From assembly GCA_965367215.1 (NCBI GenBank), contig CBDUIJ010000042.1, forward strand, positions 1-26,047: a DNA stretch of 26,047 nucleotides, written 5' to 3'. Under the pieces are notes generated by a model, which had not been told where the DNA came from, did not search any database, and saw only the letters and a program-made list of their open reading frames with translations. Origin of the DNA: Granulosicoccus sp965367215 (GTDB taxonomy: Bacteria > Pseudomonadota > Gammaproteobacteria > Granulosicoccales > Granulosicoccaceae). Made by a program: the position numbers and the translations under genes. Below, in pieces: positions 15,426-24,088 of the stretch. Position 1 is the stretch's first letter. The number at the start of each line of letters is the position of its first letter.

Positions 15426-16288
15426 AGACGCCTGCTGTCGGTTCAGCTCCTGTCATCGTCTCCATCCAGTCTCAGCTGGTCTATGGCTGCGCCGGGAATA
15501 GCGCCGCTGCACCCTTGCTGCAGGCTCTGGGTGCTACGGTGTATGCCGTGCCGACTGTCCTGATGTCCAACACCCCTCACTATGCCACGGTGGCAGGCCT
15601 TGATCTGCCAGCAGACACTGTAGCGGAACTGTTGAAAACCACTCTGGACCGGGTGCCGGCCGATTCACTGGACGCCATTCTGGTGGGGTACATCAGAGAC
15701 CCCGGAATCGTCATGGCTGTCGCCGCCTTCATTGATCAGGTGCGTCAGTCAAACCCTGGCGTCACTGTACTGATCGATCCTGTGATGGGGGATCTGGACT
15801 TGGGCCTGTACATACCCGAAGAGGTCAGCAAACTGGTTTGTGCCGAGCTGGTGCCTAGGGCCGATATCTGCACACCCAATGTGTTCGAAGCCAGTGTGAT
15901 GACAGATTGCGTCAATGCCTCAACGGCTACCGTACTGACGAATCTGTCGAGCGTGGATATACCGATCAAACTGGCAACCGGTATCGATCTGGAAACACCG
16001 GGTGATACGGTGACAACCCGACTGTGGTCCGAGGGGCAAAGCTGGAGACTGACATCCCCACGTGTCAACATTCGACCAACAGGTACCGGGGATCTACTGG
16101 CGGCGGCGTTTCTGTATTTCTGGCTGACTACGCAGAACGCTGCTGATGCGCTGCAGAACAGCGTGGGCGTGGTTCATTGCCTGATGCTCGATGCTGCCAG
16201 CCGGCAATTGGGCGAGCTGGAACCCTGGTTGATTCGTTCTCTGGATGAGATCGATCACACGAAGTTCACATTGGAGTCTGCAGGATGA
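15422..16288 (+). CDS. pdxY: Pyridoxal/pyridoxamine kinase (PdxY-like)
   Basis: This 288-residue kinase of the ribokinase-like fold phosphorylates pyridoxal to PLP in the B6 salvage pathway. Visible signatures: VIVSIQSQLVYGCAGNSAAAP at the substrate-binding N-terminus, VLMSNTPHY, VLIDPVMGD, the TPNVFEA segment, and RPTGTGDLLAAAF with the catalytic Asp D224. The length is that of PdxY or PdxK. The start is a GTG whose bases overlap the yggS stop, so translation is coupled. It ends 81 nt before the stop of the convergent DUF2478 gene. PdxK with broader specificity remains possible. Confidence 0.92.
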   Translation: MKTPAVGSAPVIVSIQSQLVYGCAGNSAAAPLLQALGATVYAVPTVLMSNTPHYATVAGLDLPADTVAELLKTTLDRVPADSLDAILVGYIRDPGIVMAVAAFIDQVRQSNPGVTVLIDPVMGDLDLGLYIPEEVSKLVCAELVPRADICTPNVFEASVMTDCVNASTATVLTNLSSVDIPIKLATGIDLETPGDTVTTRLWSEGQSWRLTSPRVNIRPTGTGDLLAAAFLYFWLTTQNAADALQNSVGVVHCLMLDAASRQLGELEPWLIRSLDEIDHTKFTLESAG

Positions 16289-16369
16289 GGTTTGTCGGTT
16301 TCTCTACAGTAAAACCGTGCTGACAGGCGTGCCTCCCGTCGTACCTGCAACCACATTTGCCAGCGGCAC

Positions 16370-16900
16370 TTATAGCCGTGCCTGCACCCATTGTTCGATG
16401 GCCTGCTCGCTGGCTTCCAGCAGCTCTGCCTGATCTTCGGTAAAGCTCTGAAAGTCGGCCGAGCTCATCTGACCGATTCCACAAAGTACCGGCACTCCCC
16501 GTTCCATCGCCAGCGCGATGACGCTGGCGAAGCCTTTGCCCTGCGCCTCACTCTTGCTGAACTTGTTGACGATCAGCAACTGAGGCAATGCCTCATCGGT
16601 CGACGAACGCAGCAGGCTCTCCACCTCCCAAGCAGCATTCTCCAGCGCGCCGGCATCCAGACGACAGCCTTGTGAGAGGGGCCCCAGATCGGCGGAGATG
16701 GAGTACTGACTATCCGTTCCCAGAATGCGCAGAGTCATGTCGCATCGAGTCCGGTCCTGCCGTTCGACATCGCTCTGCACCGCGCCGGCAAGTCTGACCC
16801 CGCGCTCGGCCAGTTGCATCGCCAGTGCGCTGAGCAGTTGGTCGACCTGACCCGCTTCTGCTGCGGGCACACCCGCCAGTGCAAAGCCTTCGATAGTCAT
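16370..16900 (-). CDS. DUF2478 family protein
   Basis: This 176-residue protein matches the DUF2478 pattern: an N-terminal FALAGV...VDQLLSALAMQLAERGVRLAGAVQ, an acidic middle section with R-I-L-G-T-D, and the family hallmark LIVNKFSKSEAQGKGFASVIALAMERGVPVLCGI. The fold looks like a nucleotide-binding alpha/beta domain without a standard P-loop. Family members often lie near molybdate transport or molybdenum-cofactor genes, but none is present here; instead it is divergent from nnrS with 153 nt between starts. The function is unknown. A shared response to nitric oxide with nnrS is possible because the NsrR-like box lies between the two. No strong ribosome binding site precedes the ATG. Confidence 0.75.
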   Translation of the reverse strand: MTIEGFALAGVPAAEAGQVDQLLSALAMQLAERGVRLAGAVQSDVERQDRTRCDMTLRILGTDSQYSISADLGPLSQGCRLDAGALENAAWEVESLLRSSTDEALPQLLIVNKFSKSEAQGKGFASVIALAMERGVPVLCGIGQMSSADFQSFTEDQAELLEASEQAIEQWVQARL

Positions 16901-16960
16901 GCTGGATACTCTGATTGTTGAGGCTGTCAGTATAGCGAAGAGTGTCCGGTATTATTCTTT

Positions 16961-16983
16961 AACATGCATCCAGTAAGTATGTT
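16961..16983. promoter_or_regulatory. Putative NsrR box upstream of nnrS
   Basis: Two 11-nt half-sites (AACATGCATCC at 16961-16971 and GTAAGTATGTT at 16973-16983) are arranged 11-1-11 around a single base, exactly the spacing of the NsrR site. Against the half-site AANATGCATTT the left arm matches 9 of 11 and the reverse-complemented right arm 7 of 11. The outer arms TTAACAT and ATGTTAA are perfect inverted repeats. The box lies 70 nt upstream of nnrS and 60 nt upstream of the divergent DUF2478 gene. NsrR is the nitric-oxide-sensing repressor known to control nnrS in other proteobacteria; no nsrR gene is in the window. Confidence 0.55.
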
Positions 16984-17053
16984 AATGTTCCGGCGACTGT
17001 TCACCGTCGACAACAAGGTAGATAACGGGTGCTGAATCAACACGTTATGGTAA

Positions 17054-18256
17054 ATGCTCATGGCTGAATTGAAAGAGGTCCAGGGTGCCGCTGACACCTT
17101 GCCGGACAAGCGTGATTTCGCCCTGTGGAATCTGGGTTTTCGTCCCTTCTATCTGGTCGCAAGTACCTATGCGGCGCTTTCGATTCTGATCTGGGCCGCG
17201 CAATTCTCGGGTTGGCTTCCGCATACCTTCATCACGGGTCCGGTCTGGCATGCACATGAAATGCTGTTCGGCTTCGTGCTGCCTGTCATCGTGGGGTTTC
17301 TGCTGACTGCCGGGCAGAACTGGACAGGACGCAAGACCCTGAGCGGCTATCCCTTGATGGCGCTTGTCCTGTTGTGGCTCAGTGCTCGTGTATTGGTGAT
17401 GAGCCCATGGGGCTGGGCATCGGCTGTGGCCAATGCCGCCTTCCCCTGGGTGGCTGCCGCTGTACTGGCTGTGCCGTTCATTCGTGCAGGTGTACGCCGA
17501 AACTATTTCTTTCTGGCCTTGTTGTTCCTGCTTGGCGCAGTATCACTCGGCATTCACGCGACCCACCTGACGTCGCTGCAGGCGCTGGATTGGCTGAACA
17601 TGCAGATGGCGCTGGATATCGTGCTGTTCATCATGGTGGTCATGGCCGGCCGTGTGACTCCACCGTTTACGGCCAACGGCGTTCCCGGCAGTCAGCCGAA
17701 GCGAATTGCCTGGCTGGAACGTGTGGCACCGGGTCTGGTTCTGGCTGTACTGGTCGCTGACATCACCTCCCTGCATGGCACCCTCATGGCATTTGTCCTG
17801 TTGCTGGCGACGCTGGCGCATGCGCTGAGGCTGTCATTGTGGCAGTCATGGAAAACAGTCGGCACGCCGTTGGTCTGGGTTCTGCACTTGGCGTACGGCT
17901 GGATAGTCCTGCACCTGAGCCTGCGTACGCTGGCCGAGATCGGCTGGCTCAGCAGTTCGACGGCGATTCATGCATTGACGGCTGGAGCCATGGGCACACT
18001 GATCATCGGCATGATGACTCGCACGGCCCGTGGACATACCGGCCTTGCCCTGAAGGCTGATCGGTACGATGTCACGTGCTACCTACTCGTTCAGGCCGGG
18101 GCTGTTGTTCGGGTCTTCGCTCCCTTGCTGGTACCCGCGCTGTTGCTACCTTCCATTCTTGTATCTGCGCTGTTGTGGTCTGCAGCATTCGCGCTTTACG
18201 CGGTGCGCTACTGGCCTTTACTGACACGCGCTCGCGTGGATGGTCGTCCGGGATGA
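17054..18256 (+). CDS. nnrS: NnrS family haem-copper membrane protein
   Basis: This 400-residue inner-membrane protein has about 12 hydrophobic segments. NnrS proteins bind haem and copper and help cells withstand nitric oxide and related stress, especially under low oxygen. The hallmark segments are present: FRPFYL near the N-terminus, WHAHEMLFGF, the TAGQNWTGR loop, MVVMAGRVTPPFTAN, and HALTAGAMGTLIIGMMTRTARGHTG, which contain the conserved His residues likely to hold the metals. The start could be either of two near-adjacent ATGs at 17054 and 17060; neither has a clear ribosome binding site. An NsrR-like box lies upstream. No denitrification structural genes are in the window, so it may serve NO detoxification rather than respiration. 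Confidence 0.93.
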   Translation: MLMAELKEVQGAADTLPDKRDFALWNLGFRPFYLVASTYAALSILIWAAQFSGWLPHTFITGPVWHAHEMLFGFVLPVIVGFLLTAGQNWTGRKTLSGYPLMALVLLWLSARVLVMSPWGWASAVANAAFPWVAAAVLAVPFIRAGVRRNYFFLALLFLLGAVSLGIHATHLTSLQALDWLNMQMALDIVLFIMVVMAGRVTPPFTANGVPGSQPKRIAWLERVAPGLVLAVLVADITSLHGTLMAFVLLLATLAHALRLSLWQSWKTVGTPLVWVLHLAYGWIVLHLSLRTLAEIGWLSSSTAIHALTAGAMGTLIIGMMTRTARGHTGLALKADRYDVTCYLLVQAGAVVRVFAPLLVPALLLPSILVSALLWSAAFALYAVRYWPLLTRARVDGRPG

Positions 18257-18263
18257 GTCATCC

Positions 18264-18289
18264 AGCCCGCGCCGGATGGGGCGCGGGCT
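18264..18289. terminator. Strong GC hairpin between convergent nnrS and iolC
   Basis: A perfect 10-bp GC-rich stem (AGCCCGCGCC at 18264-18273 and GGCGCGGGCT at 18280-18289) has a 6-nt loop, 8 nt after the nnrS stop. Neither strand has a proper T-run next to it, so it may act as a 3'-end stabiliser or a bidirectional, factor-assisted terminator for the convergent pair. Confidence 0.5.
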
Positions 18290-18360
18290 CATTGGCTCAG
18301 AAGATTTTCGTACTTACCGTTCAAGCGTTAACGTGAGCAAGTTGCCTCAGAAAGAACGCG

Positions 18361-20250
18361 TCAGGCGCGGGCGGCGTCCCAGACATCACACAGGCTGGTG
18401 TAATTCTGCGTCATCGTGCTGATGGCCTGGTCGTCGTCTACCTTGCCTGTCAGCCAGTCACGCGCCGTGTTGCCGAATATGGTGCGACCCACGGCGAAGC
18501 CCTTTACCAGCGGAAAGCGCGCAGCCAGTGCAAACGAGGCTGACAGTTCGTCGGCAGGCGCGTCCAGACCCAGCACCACGATACCTCGAGTCCGTGGATC
18601 ATTGCTCTCTATCGCCTCCACCGCGGCAGCCCATGCCTTTTCGGTCTTGAACGGTTCCAGCTTCCACCAGTCGGGAAACACTCCGGCCTCATAGAAGCGC
18701 TGAATGACCGTGGCTGTGGTGCTGTCGTCAACCGCTCCCAGTTTCGATGGAATGACTTCCAGCAGAAATTCGAGCTGGTTGCGACGTGTGGCATGGAACA
18801 AGCGCTGAACCGTGGCAAGCTGAGAGTTCCAGGTCGCCGCGTCATCATCCGGATGAGCAAAGCACAGGCACTTCACCACCTGGTTTCGTGGCCATTCGAT
18901 CAGACCCCCATTATCGGGACCGAGTTGCGGTTCGAGGGTCAGCGGATGAGAGCCCGGCCATTCCACGGGTCGACCCAACCACAGTCCACTGCCGGCCGCC
19001 TGGTGCAGGGCATCCTGTCCCAGTCTGCCATCACACAATATGCCGTAGCCCGGTCGACCTTGCGCAACGGCATTTGCCGCCTTCAGGCACAAGGTCTTGA
19101 AGTAGCCGATTTTCTCGGGTGTTGCGCCCTCCATCTCCTCGAACTGAATCCGGTGGTCGAAGGCAAAGACGCGCAGAGTGGACCAGTCCCCCTTGCGATT
19201 GCTTGCCCAGTGCACCTGTTCGAGTTCGGCATCGTGACGCAGGGCCTTTTCGCGAATACCGCGCTTGAAGAAGAATTCCAGTTCTTCCCAACTTGGATAG
19301 GCGGGTGTGCATCCGTGGCGTGACACGGCGAAGGCACCGCAGGCATTGGCATACTTCAATGCCGTTGACCAGTCGGCATCGTCAAGCCAGCCTTTCAGCA
19401 GGCCCGACATGAAGCCATCTCCGGCACCCAGCACATTGAAGACCTCGATGGGAAAGCCAGGACCCGCCTGACCCTCGTCCAGAGTGTCCGGTATGTCAGC
19501 AGTGAAAGCCACGGCGCCATCCGCACCGCGTTTGCAGACCAGGGTGGCTGCTGTCAGGGCTCTGACCGCACGCAGGGCGGTCACGGTGTCGGTCGAGCCT
19601 CCGGCGATATGGAATTCTTCTTCGGTACCGACAATCAGATCGAACAGTGGCAGGCTGGACTGCAGTTTGGCGGTAACCGCTTCGCTCTCCACGAAACGGC
19701 TCTCACCATCACCATGGCCGGCGACACCCCAGAGGTTCGGACGGTAGTCGATATCCAGCGCTGTTCGCATGCCGTCCTCACGAGCAATACGCAGCGCCTT
19801 GAGTACTGCCGCCTCGGTGCGAGGGTGACTCAGGTGGGTACCGGTCGCTACCACCGAGCGAGCCTGACGAATGAAGTCGGGATCGATATCGTCTTCGGAC
19901 AGACCCATGTCGGCACAATTCTCACGATAGAAAATGAGTGGAAACTGTTCCTTGTCACGAATGCCCAGCAGCACCAGGGCTGTCAGACGATCAGGGTCGA
20001 TCTTCACACCGTGTGTATTGACGCCTTCGCGCGCCAGTTCCTCGATGATGAAACGGCCCATGTGCTCGTCACCGACACCGGTGATGACAGCGGACTGAAG
20101 GCCCAGTCGAGAGGTGCCGCAGGCGATATTCGTGGGACTGCCACCGATGTACTTCTGGAACGATCCCATGTCCTCCAGACGGCCGCCGATCTGGGCGCCG
20201 TAGAGATCGACGCTTGAACGACCGATGGTAATCAGATCCAGAGTTTTCAT
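18361..20250 (-). CDS. iolC: 5-dehydro-2-deoxygluconokinase fused to a DUF2090 domain
   Basis: This 629-residue fusion has two parts. Residues 1-325 are a PfkB-family sugar kinase: MKTLDLITIGRSSVDLYG, the substrate loop YIGGSPTNIA, and the ATP/catalytic motif VLGAGDGF (D278). Residues 335-629 are a DUF2090 domain (FAFDHRIQFEEM at its start, then GILCDGRLG and a KGFAVGRTIF motif near the end), an aldolase-like TIM barrel. In inositol catabolism the kinase makes 6-phospho-5-dehydro-2-deoxygluconate, and the fused domain is plausibly the aldolase that splits it. The start at 20250 gives the normal IolC N-terminus; the open frame extends 25 residues upstream without family likeness. No other iol genes are in the window. 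The gene ends convergent with nnrS, across a GC hairpin. Confidence 0.92.
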   Translation of the reverse strand: MKTLDLITIGRSSVDLYGAQIGGRLEDMGSFQKYIGGSPTNIACGTSRLGLQSAVITGVGDEHMGRFIIEELAREGVNTHGVKIDPDRLTALVLLGIRDKEQFPLIFYRENCADMGLSEDDIDPDFIRQARSVVATGTHLSHPRTEAAVLKALRIAREDGMRTALDIDYRPNLWGVAGHGDGESRFVESEAVTAKLQSSLPLFDLIVGTEEEFHIAGGSTDTVTALRAVRALTAATLVCKRGADGAVAFTADIPDTLDEGQAGPGFPIEVFNVLGAGDGFMSGLLKGWLDDADWSTALKYANACGAFAVSRHGCTPAYPSWEELEFFFKRGIREKALRHDAELEQVHWASNRKGDWSTLRVFAFDHRIQFEEMEGATPEKIGYFKTLCLKAANAVAQGRPGYGILCDGRLGQDALHQAAGSGLWLGRPVEWPGSHPLTLEPQLGPDNGGLIEWPRNQVVKCLCFAHPDDDAATWNSQLATVQRLFHATRRNQLEFLLEVIPSKLGAVDDSTTATVIQRFYEAGVFPDWWKLEPFKTEKAWAAAVEAIESNDPRTRGIVVLGLDAPADELSASFALAARFPLVKGFAVGRTIFGNTARDWLTGKVDDDQAISTMTQNYTSLCDVWDAARA

Positions 20251-20653
20251 GGTAAGGCTCGAAGGGTTGGCCGGTGCGAGTGGTGATCGCGACAGAATCA
20301 GGAATACTCGATGCTGCCACAGCAACGGCCAAGCTTAACGCTAAACCACATCTCTTGTTAAGAGTCGCTACCCGAGGACGGATGAATCATCAGGCTCATC
20401 CGATCAGCTCGTCACTCTTGTCGTTCCAGTCGCTGCTGCAACTCGGTTTGCCTGAACGATGACCACCTGTCTGTTGATACCCAGAGCTCATGAACCACTG
20501 TTTTTCGTGAATCTGCCGGTCTGGTAATGGGAGTTACATTGGCTGTACAATTTCCTTGATAAAGGTCAAGCGTTGCGTCTTGTGAGAATCCAGTCAAAGC
20601 AGGGACAATAGCCGGCTCACGCGGGCATCCCCATTCACGAACTCTTCAATTCA
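20251..20653. other. 403-nt divergent intergenic region between iolC and the lactate permease
   Basis: No gene is evident. It holds a perfect 7-bp inverted repeat with a 10-nt loop (CGGATGA at 20379-20385, TCATCCG at 20396-20402), whose role is unknown, and a candidate ANR/FNR box at 20556-20569, listed separately. Both divergent promoters should lie here, but I could not fix convincing -10/-35 pairs. The length suggests more than one regulator acts on these genes. Confidence 0.5.
20556..20569. promoter_or_regulatory. Candidate ANR/FNR box upstream of the lactate permease
   Basis: TTGAT-AAAG-GTCAA matches the FNR/ANR palindrome TTGAT-N4-ATCAA at 9 of 10 defined positions and forms a CTTGA/TCAAG inverted repeat. 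It lies 84 nt upstream of the permease start. I cannot place the start of transcription, so whether it would activate or repress is open. A second box with a single, different mismatch precedes the PHA depolymerase gene. Confidence 0.5.
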
Positions 20654-22363
20654 ATGAACCTTACAATCCTGGCACTTCTGGCCTTCGCGCCGATTGTCCT
20701 CGCTGGCATCCTGTTGATCGGGATGCGAATGCCGGCACGATCGGCCATGCCCATCGTCTACGTGGTCACCGCATTGATTGCGCTGTTTGCCTGGCAGATG
20801 AGCTTCAACCGTGTGCTGGCCTCGACCCTGCAGGGGCTGATTCTCACCATAGCCATTCTGTGGATCATCTTTGGCGCCATCCTGCTGCTCAATACGCTCA
20901 AGTATTCTGGTGGTATCAAGGCCATTCGCAACGGCTTCTCCGGGGTCAGTCCGGACAGACGCGTGCAGGCCATCATCGTTGCCTGGTTGTTTGGCTGCTT
21001 CATCGAAGGCGCTTCGGGTTTTGGTACGCCGGCCGCGGTGGCCGCGCCACTCATGGTGGCGCTGGGTTTTCCCGCTCTGGGAGCAGTCGTTGTCGGCATG
21101 ATGATCCAGTCCACGCCGGTGTCATTCGGTGCGGTTGGCACGCCTCTGGTTGTCGGTGTCACCGGTGGTCTGAACAAGACAGCCATTTCCGAGCAGCTCG
21201 GTGGGGTTGGCCTGGGATGGGCCGACTATTTCAATACGGTGGTCTCGGAAGTTGCCATCATTCACGGCATTGTCGGTCTGTTCATGCCGCTGTTTCTGGT
21301 CGTCATCATGGTGCGCTTCTTCGGCGAACGTCGTTCCTGGACCGAAGGTCTGTCCATAGCGCCTTTTGCCTTGTTTGCCGGTCTTTGTTTTGTCGTGCCG
21401 TACACGTTGGCAGGCGTTTTCCTGGGGCCTGAATTCCCGTCGATGATCGGTGCCATGGTTGGCCTGGCTATCGTTGTTCCCGCGGCTCGCAGAGGCTTCC
21501 TGATTCCGAAGGATCACTGGGATTTTGCGCCGTCGAATCTGTGGCCGGCCGACTGGAACGGTTCCATGGAAATCCGTCTCGATGATGATCCGACGCAGCG
21601 AACCATCTCCACGCTGATGGGCTGGGTGCCCTATGTTCTGCTGGCCGTGATACTGGTTGCCTCTCGCGCCATCGGCTCCTTCAAGGACTCACTGACATCG
21701 ATCAGCTTCGGCTGGGCCGATATTCTGGGCGAACAAGGTGTGTCGGGCAGCATACAGCCGCTGTATCTGCCCGGAGGCATCCTGCTGATGGTGGTGATCA
21801 TCACCGCGTTTCTGCATCGAATGAAACCGGCAGATCTGGGCAAGGCTGTCGGCGAGTCCACTCGTACACTGCTGGGTGCAGGCTTCGTCCTGATTTTCAC
21901 CATTCCCATGGTTCGCATACTCATCAACTCGGGCGTCAACGCGGCAGACATCATGTCGATGCCTGTGGTCATGGCCCAGTTCGTGGCCAACAGTGTTGGC
22001 GAGGTCTACCCTCTGTTTGCGCCTGCCATTGGTGGCCTTGGTGCATTCATTGCCGGCTCCAACACCGTATCGAATCTGATGTTGTCCGATTTCCAGTTCA
22101 ACGTGGCAGCCAACCTGGGTCTGTCCACCGCACTGATGGTGGCCTTGCAGGCAGTCGGCGCAGCTGCCGGCAACATGATCGCGATACACAATGTCGTCGC
22201 AGCTTCCGCAACCGTGGGCATGCTGGGGCGTGAAGGCACGACCTTGCGCATGACCATCATCCCCACGATCTATTATTTCCTGTTTGCCGGTATTCTGGGA
22301 ATGATTGCGTTCTACAGTCTGGGCGTGAGCGATGTGCTCATGTCACTGGCAACACCTGGATAA
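20654..22363 (+). CDS. lldP: L-lactate permease (LctP/LldP family)
   Basis: This 569-residue polytopic inner-membrane protein of the lactate permease family imports lactate or glycolate with protons. Around a dozen or more hydrophobic spans are visible. The family segments VAWLFGCFIEGASGFGTPAAVAAPLMVALGF and SVSFGAVGTP-like STPVSFGAVGTPLVVG are well conserved, as is the C-terminal GGLGAFIAGSNTVSNLMLS. The length is normal. It is divergent from iolC and is followed after 18 nt by the D-lactate dehydrogenase gene, so the pair is an uptake-and-oxidation operon. No Shine-Dalgarno match is obvious before the ATG. LldR- or LldD-type genes are absent, so the regulator is elsewhere; the upstream ANR/FNR box suggests control by oxygen. 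Confidence 0.93.
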   Translation: MNLTILALLAFAPIVLAGILLIGMRMPARSAMPIVYVVTALIALFAWQMSFNRVLASTLQGLILTIAILWIIFGAILLLNTLKYSGGIKAIRNGFSGVSPDRRVQAIIVAWLFGCFIEGASGFGTPAAVAAPLMVALGFPALGAVVVGMMIQSTPVSFGAVGTPLVVGVTGGLNKTAISEQLGGVGLGWADYFNTVVSEVAIIHGIVGLFMPLFLVVIMVRFFGERRSWTEGLSIAPFALFAGLCFVVPYTLAGVFLGPEFPSMIGAMVGLAIVVPAARRGFLIPKDHWDFAPSNLWPADWNGSMEIRLDDDPTQRTISTLMGWVPYVLLAVILVASRAIGSFKDSLTSISFGWADILGEQGVSGSIQPLYLPGGILLMVVIITAFLHRMKPADLGKAVGESTRTLLGAGFVLIFTIPMVRILINSGVNAADIMSMPVVMAQFVANSVGEVYPLFAPAIGGLGAFIAGSNTVSNLMLSDFQFNVAANLGLSTALMVALQAVGAAAGNMIAIHNVVAASATVGMLGREGTTLRMTIIPTIYYFLFAGILGMIAFYSLGVSDVLMSLATPG

Positions 22364-22381
22364 CCGAACTGATTCACTGCC

Positions 22382-24088
22382 ATGAATAACAACGATCTGA
22401 TCAGCCAGCTTCACGCCATCGCTGGCCGGCGACACGTGCATACTGACGCCCGCAAGTCAGAGCGTTTTCGAAAAGGCTTTCGATCCGGCGAAGGCGAGGC
22501 GCTGGCCGTGGTCCTGCCGGGGACCTTGCTGGAATTGTGGCGAGTGCTGAAAGTCGCCGTCGAGGCGAACAAGATCGTGATCATGCAGGCTGCCAACACG
22601 GGGCTCACCGAAGGCTCGACGCCCAATGGCAGTTACGACCGTGATGTGATCATCATCAACACGCTCAGGCTCGACAAGATCCATCTGCTGGACCAGGGCA
22701 AGCAAGTAGTGAGTCATCCCGGTGGCACGCTGTACAAGCTGGAGAAACTGCTCAAGCCCTTGAACCGAGAACCCCATTCTGTCATCGGCTCATCCTGTCT
22801 GGGCGCGTCGATCGTTGGCGGCGTGTGTAACAACTCAGGTGGATCACTGGTGCAGCGCGGGCCGGTGTACACGGAGTTGTCACTGTTCGCCCAGCGACAG
22901 GCAGATGGTTCGTTGGCACTGGTCAACCATCTGGGTATCGAGTTGGGAGACACGCCTGAAGAAATGCTGGAACGACTGGAAAAGGGCCAGTTCGAAGACA
23001 AGGATGTGATCCCTGATGCTGGCAAGGCGTCTACCAGCGTCTATCAATCTCGTGTTCGCGAAGTGGATGCGGCAACGCCTGCACGTTTCAATGCGGATCC
23101 GTCGCACCTGCACGAGTCTGCCGGTTGCGCTGGCAAGCTGGCAGTGTTCGCCGTGCGGCTGGATACCTTCCCGTCGAATACGGGCGATCGAGTCTACTAC
23201 CTGGGCACCAATGATCCGGCGGAGCTCACTACATTGCGTCGCCGTGTACTGGCCGAGTTGCCTGAGTTGCCCATCAGCGGTGAATATCTGCATCGGGATT
23301 GTTTCGATATTGCGCGCACCTACGGCAAGGACACGCTGCTGATGATCCATTGGCTGGGCACGGATTTCCTGCCGCACTTCTTCTCATTGAAAGGGCAGGT
23401 GGATGCGCGCGCAAAACGCCTGTCCTTTGTACCTGATCACTTCAGTGACAAGGTTCTGCAGTTTTTCAGTCGCCTGTTGCCAGAGGCCTTGCCCAAGCGC
23501 ATGCTGGAGTACCGCGAGCGCTTCGAACACCACCTGATACTGAAGGTTGGTGCCACGATAGCGGATGACACCGAAGCACTGCTCAACGACATTCTGGGTC
23601 GTGATGGCTGGTTCGAGTGTGATGCCAAGGAAGGCAAGAAAGCCATGTTGCATCGTTTTGCTGCCGCGGGTGCGGCGGTTCGTTACCAGGCCACCCACAG
23701 CGAGGAAGTGGAAGACATCATCGCGCTGGATATTGCTCTGAGGCGTAACGATACCGACTGGATCGAGAACCTGCCGAAGGATATCGATGATCAGTTCGTC
23801 ACCAAGCTCTACTACGGCCATTTCTTCTGCCACGTCTTTCATCAGGACTATGTCGTGCGCAAAGGGGCGAATGCGGCGGCAATAAAGGCGAAGATGCTGG
23901 CGCTGCTCAATCAGCGCGGCGCCGAGTATCCTGCCGAACACAATGTCGGTCATCTGTATGAGGCGAAACCGGCTCTGGCAGATTTCTATACGGATCTTGA
24001 TCCGACCAATTCCTTCAACCCCGGCATCGGCAAGACATCCAGGCAGCAGCGTCTGCCCCAACAGGAAAGCGAGCTTGTTGAATCCTGA
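22382..24088 (+). CDS. dld: Quinone-dependent D-lactate dehydrogenase
   Basis: This 568-residue FAD enzyme of the E. coli Dld type (571 residues) oxidises D-lactate to pyruvate and passes electrons to quinone at the inner face of the membrane. The FAD-binding-4 domain spans about residues 35-270, with the isoalloxazine/PP-binding parts QAANTGLTEGSTPNG and VIGSSCLGASIVGGVCNNSGGSLVQRGP. The membrane-binding D-lactate dehydrogenase domain follows, ending with YYGHFFCHVFHQDYVVRKG and LDPTNSFNPGIGKTS. No membrane span is visible, as expected for a peripheral protein. It lies 18 nt after the lactate permease gene. The pairing with a lactate permease suggests growth on external D-lactate. Confidence 0.96.
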   Translation: MNNNDLISQLHAIAGRRHVHTDARKSERFRKGFRSGEGEALAVVLPGTLLELWRVLKVAVEANKIVIMQAANTGLTEGSTPNGSYDRDVIIINTLRLDKIHLLDQGKQVVSHPGGTLYKLEKLLKPLNREPHSVIGSSCLGASIVGGVCNNSGGSLVQRGPVYTELSLFAQRQADGSLALVNHLGIELGDTPEEMLERLEKGQFEDKDVIPDAGKASTSVYQSRVREVDAATPARFNADPSHLHESAGCAGKLAVFAVRLDTFPSNTGDRVYYLGTNDPAELTTLRRRVLAELPELPISGEYLHRDCFDIARTYGKDTLLMIHWLGTDFLPHFFSLKGQVDARAKRLSFVPDHFSDKVLQFFSRLLPEALPKRMLEYRERFEHHLILKVGATIADDTEALLNDILGRDGWFECDAKEGKKAMLHRFAAAGAAVRYQATHSEEVEDIIALDIALRRNDTDWIENLPKDIDDQFVTKLYYGHFFCHVFHQDYVVRKGANAAAIKAKMLALLNQRGAEYPAEHNVGHLYEAKPALADFYTDLDPTNSFNPGIGKTSRQQRLPQQESELVES

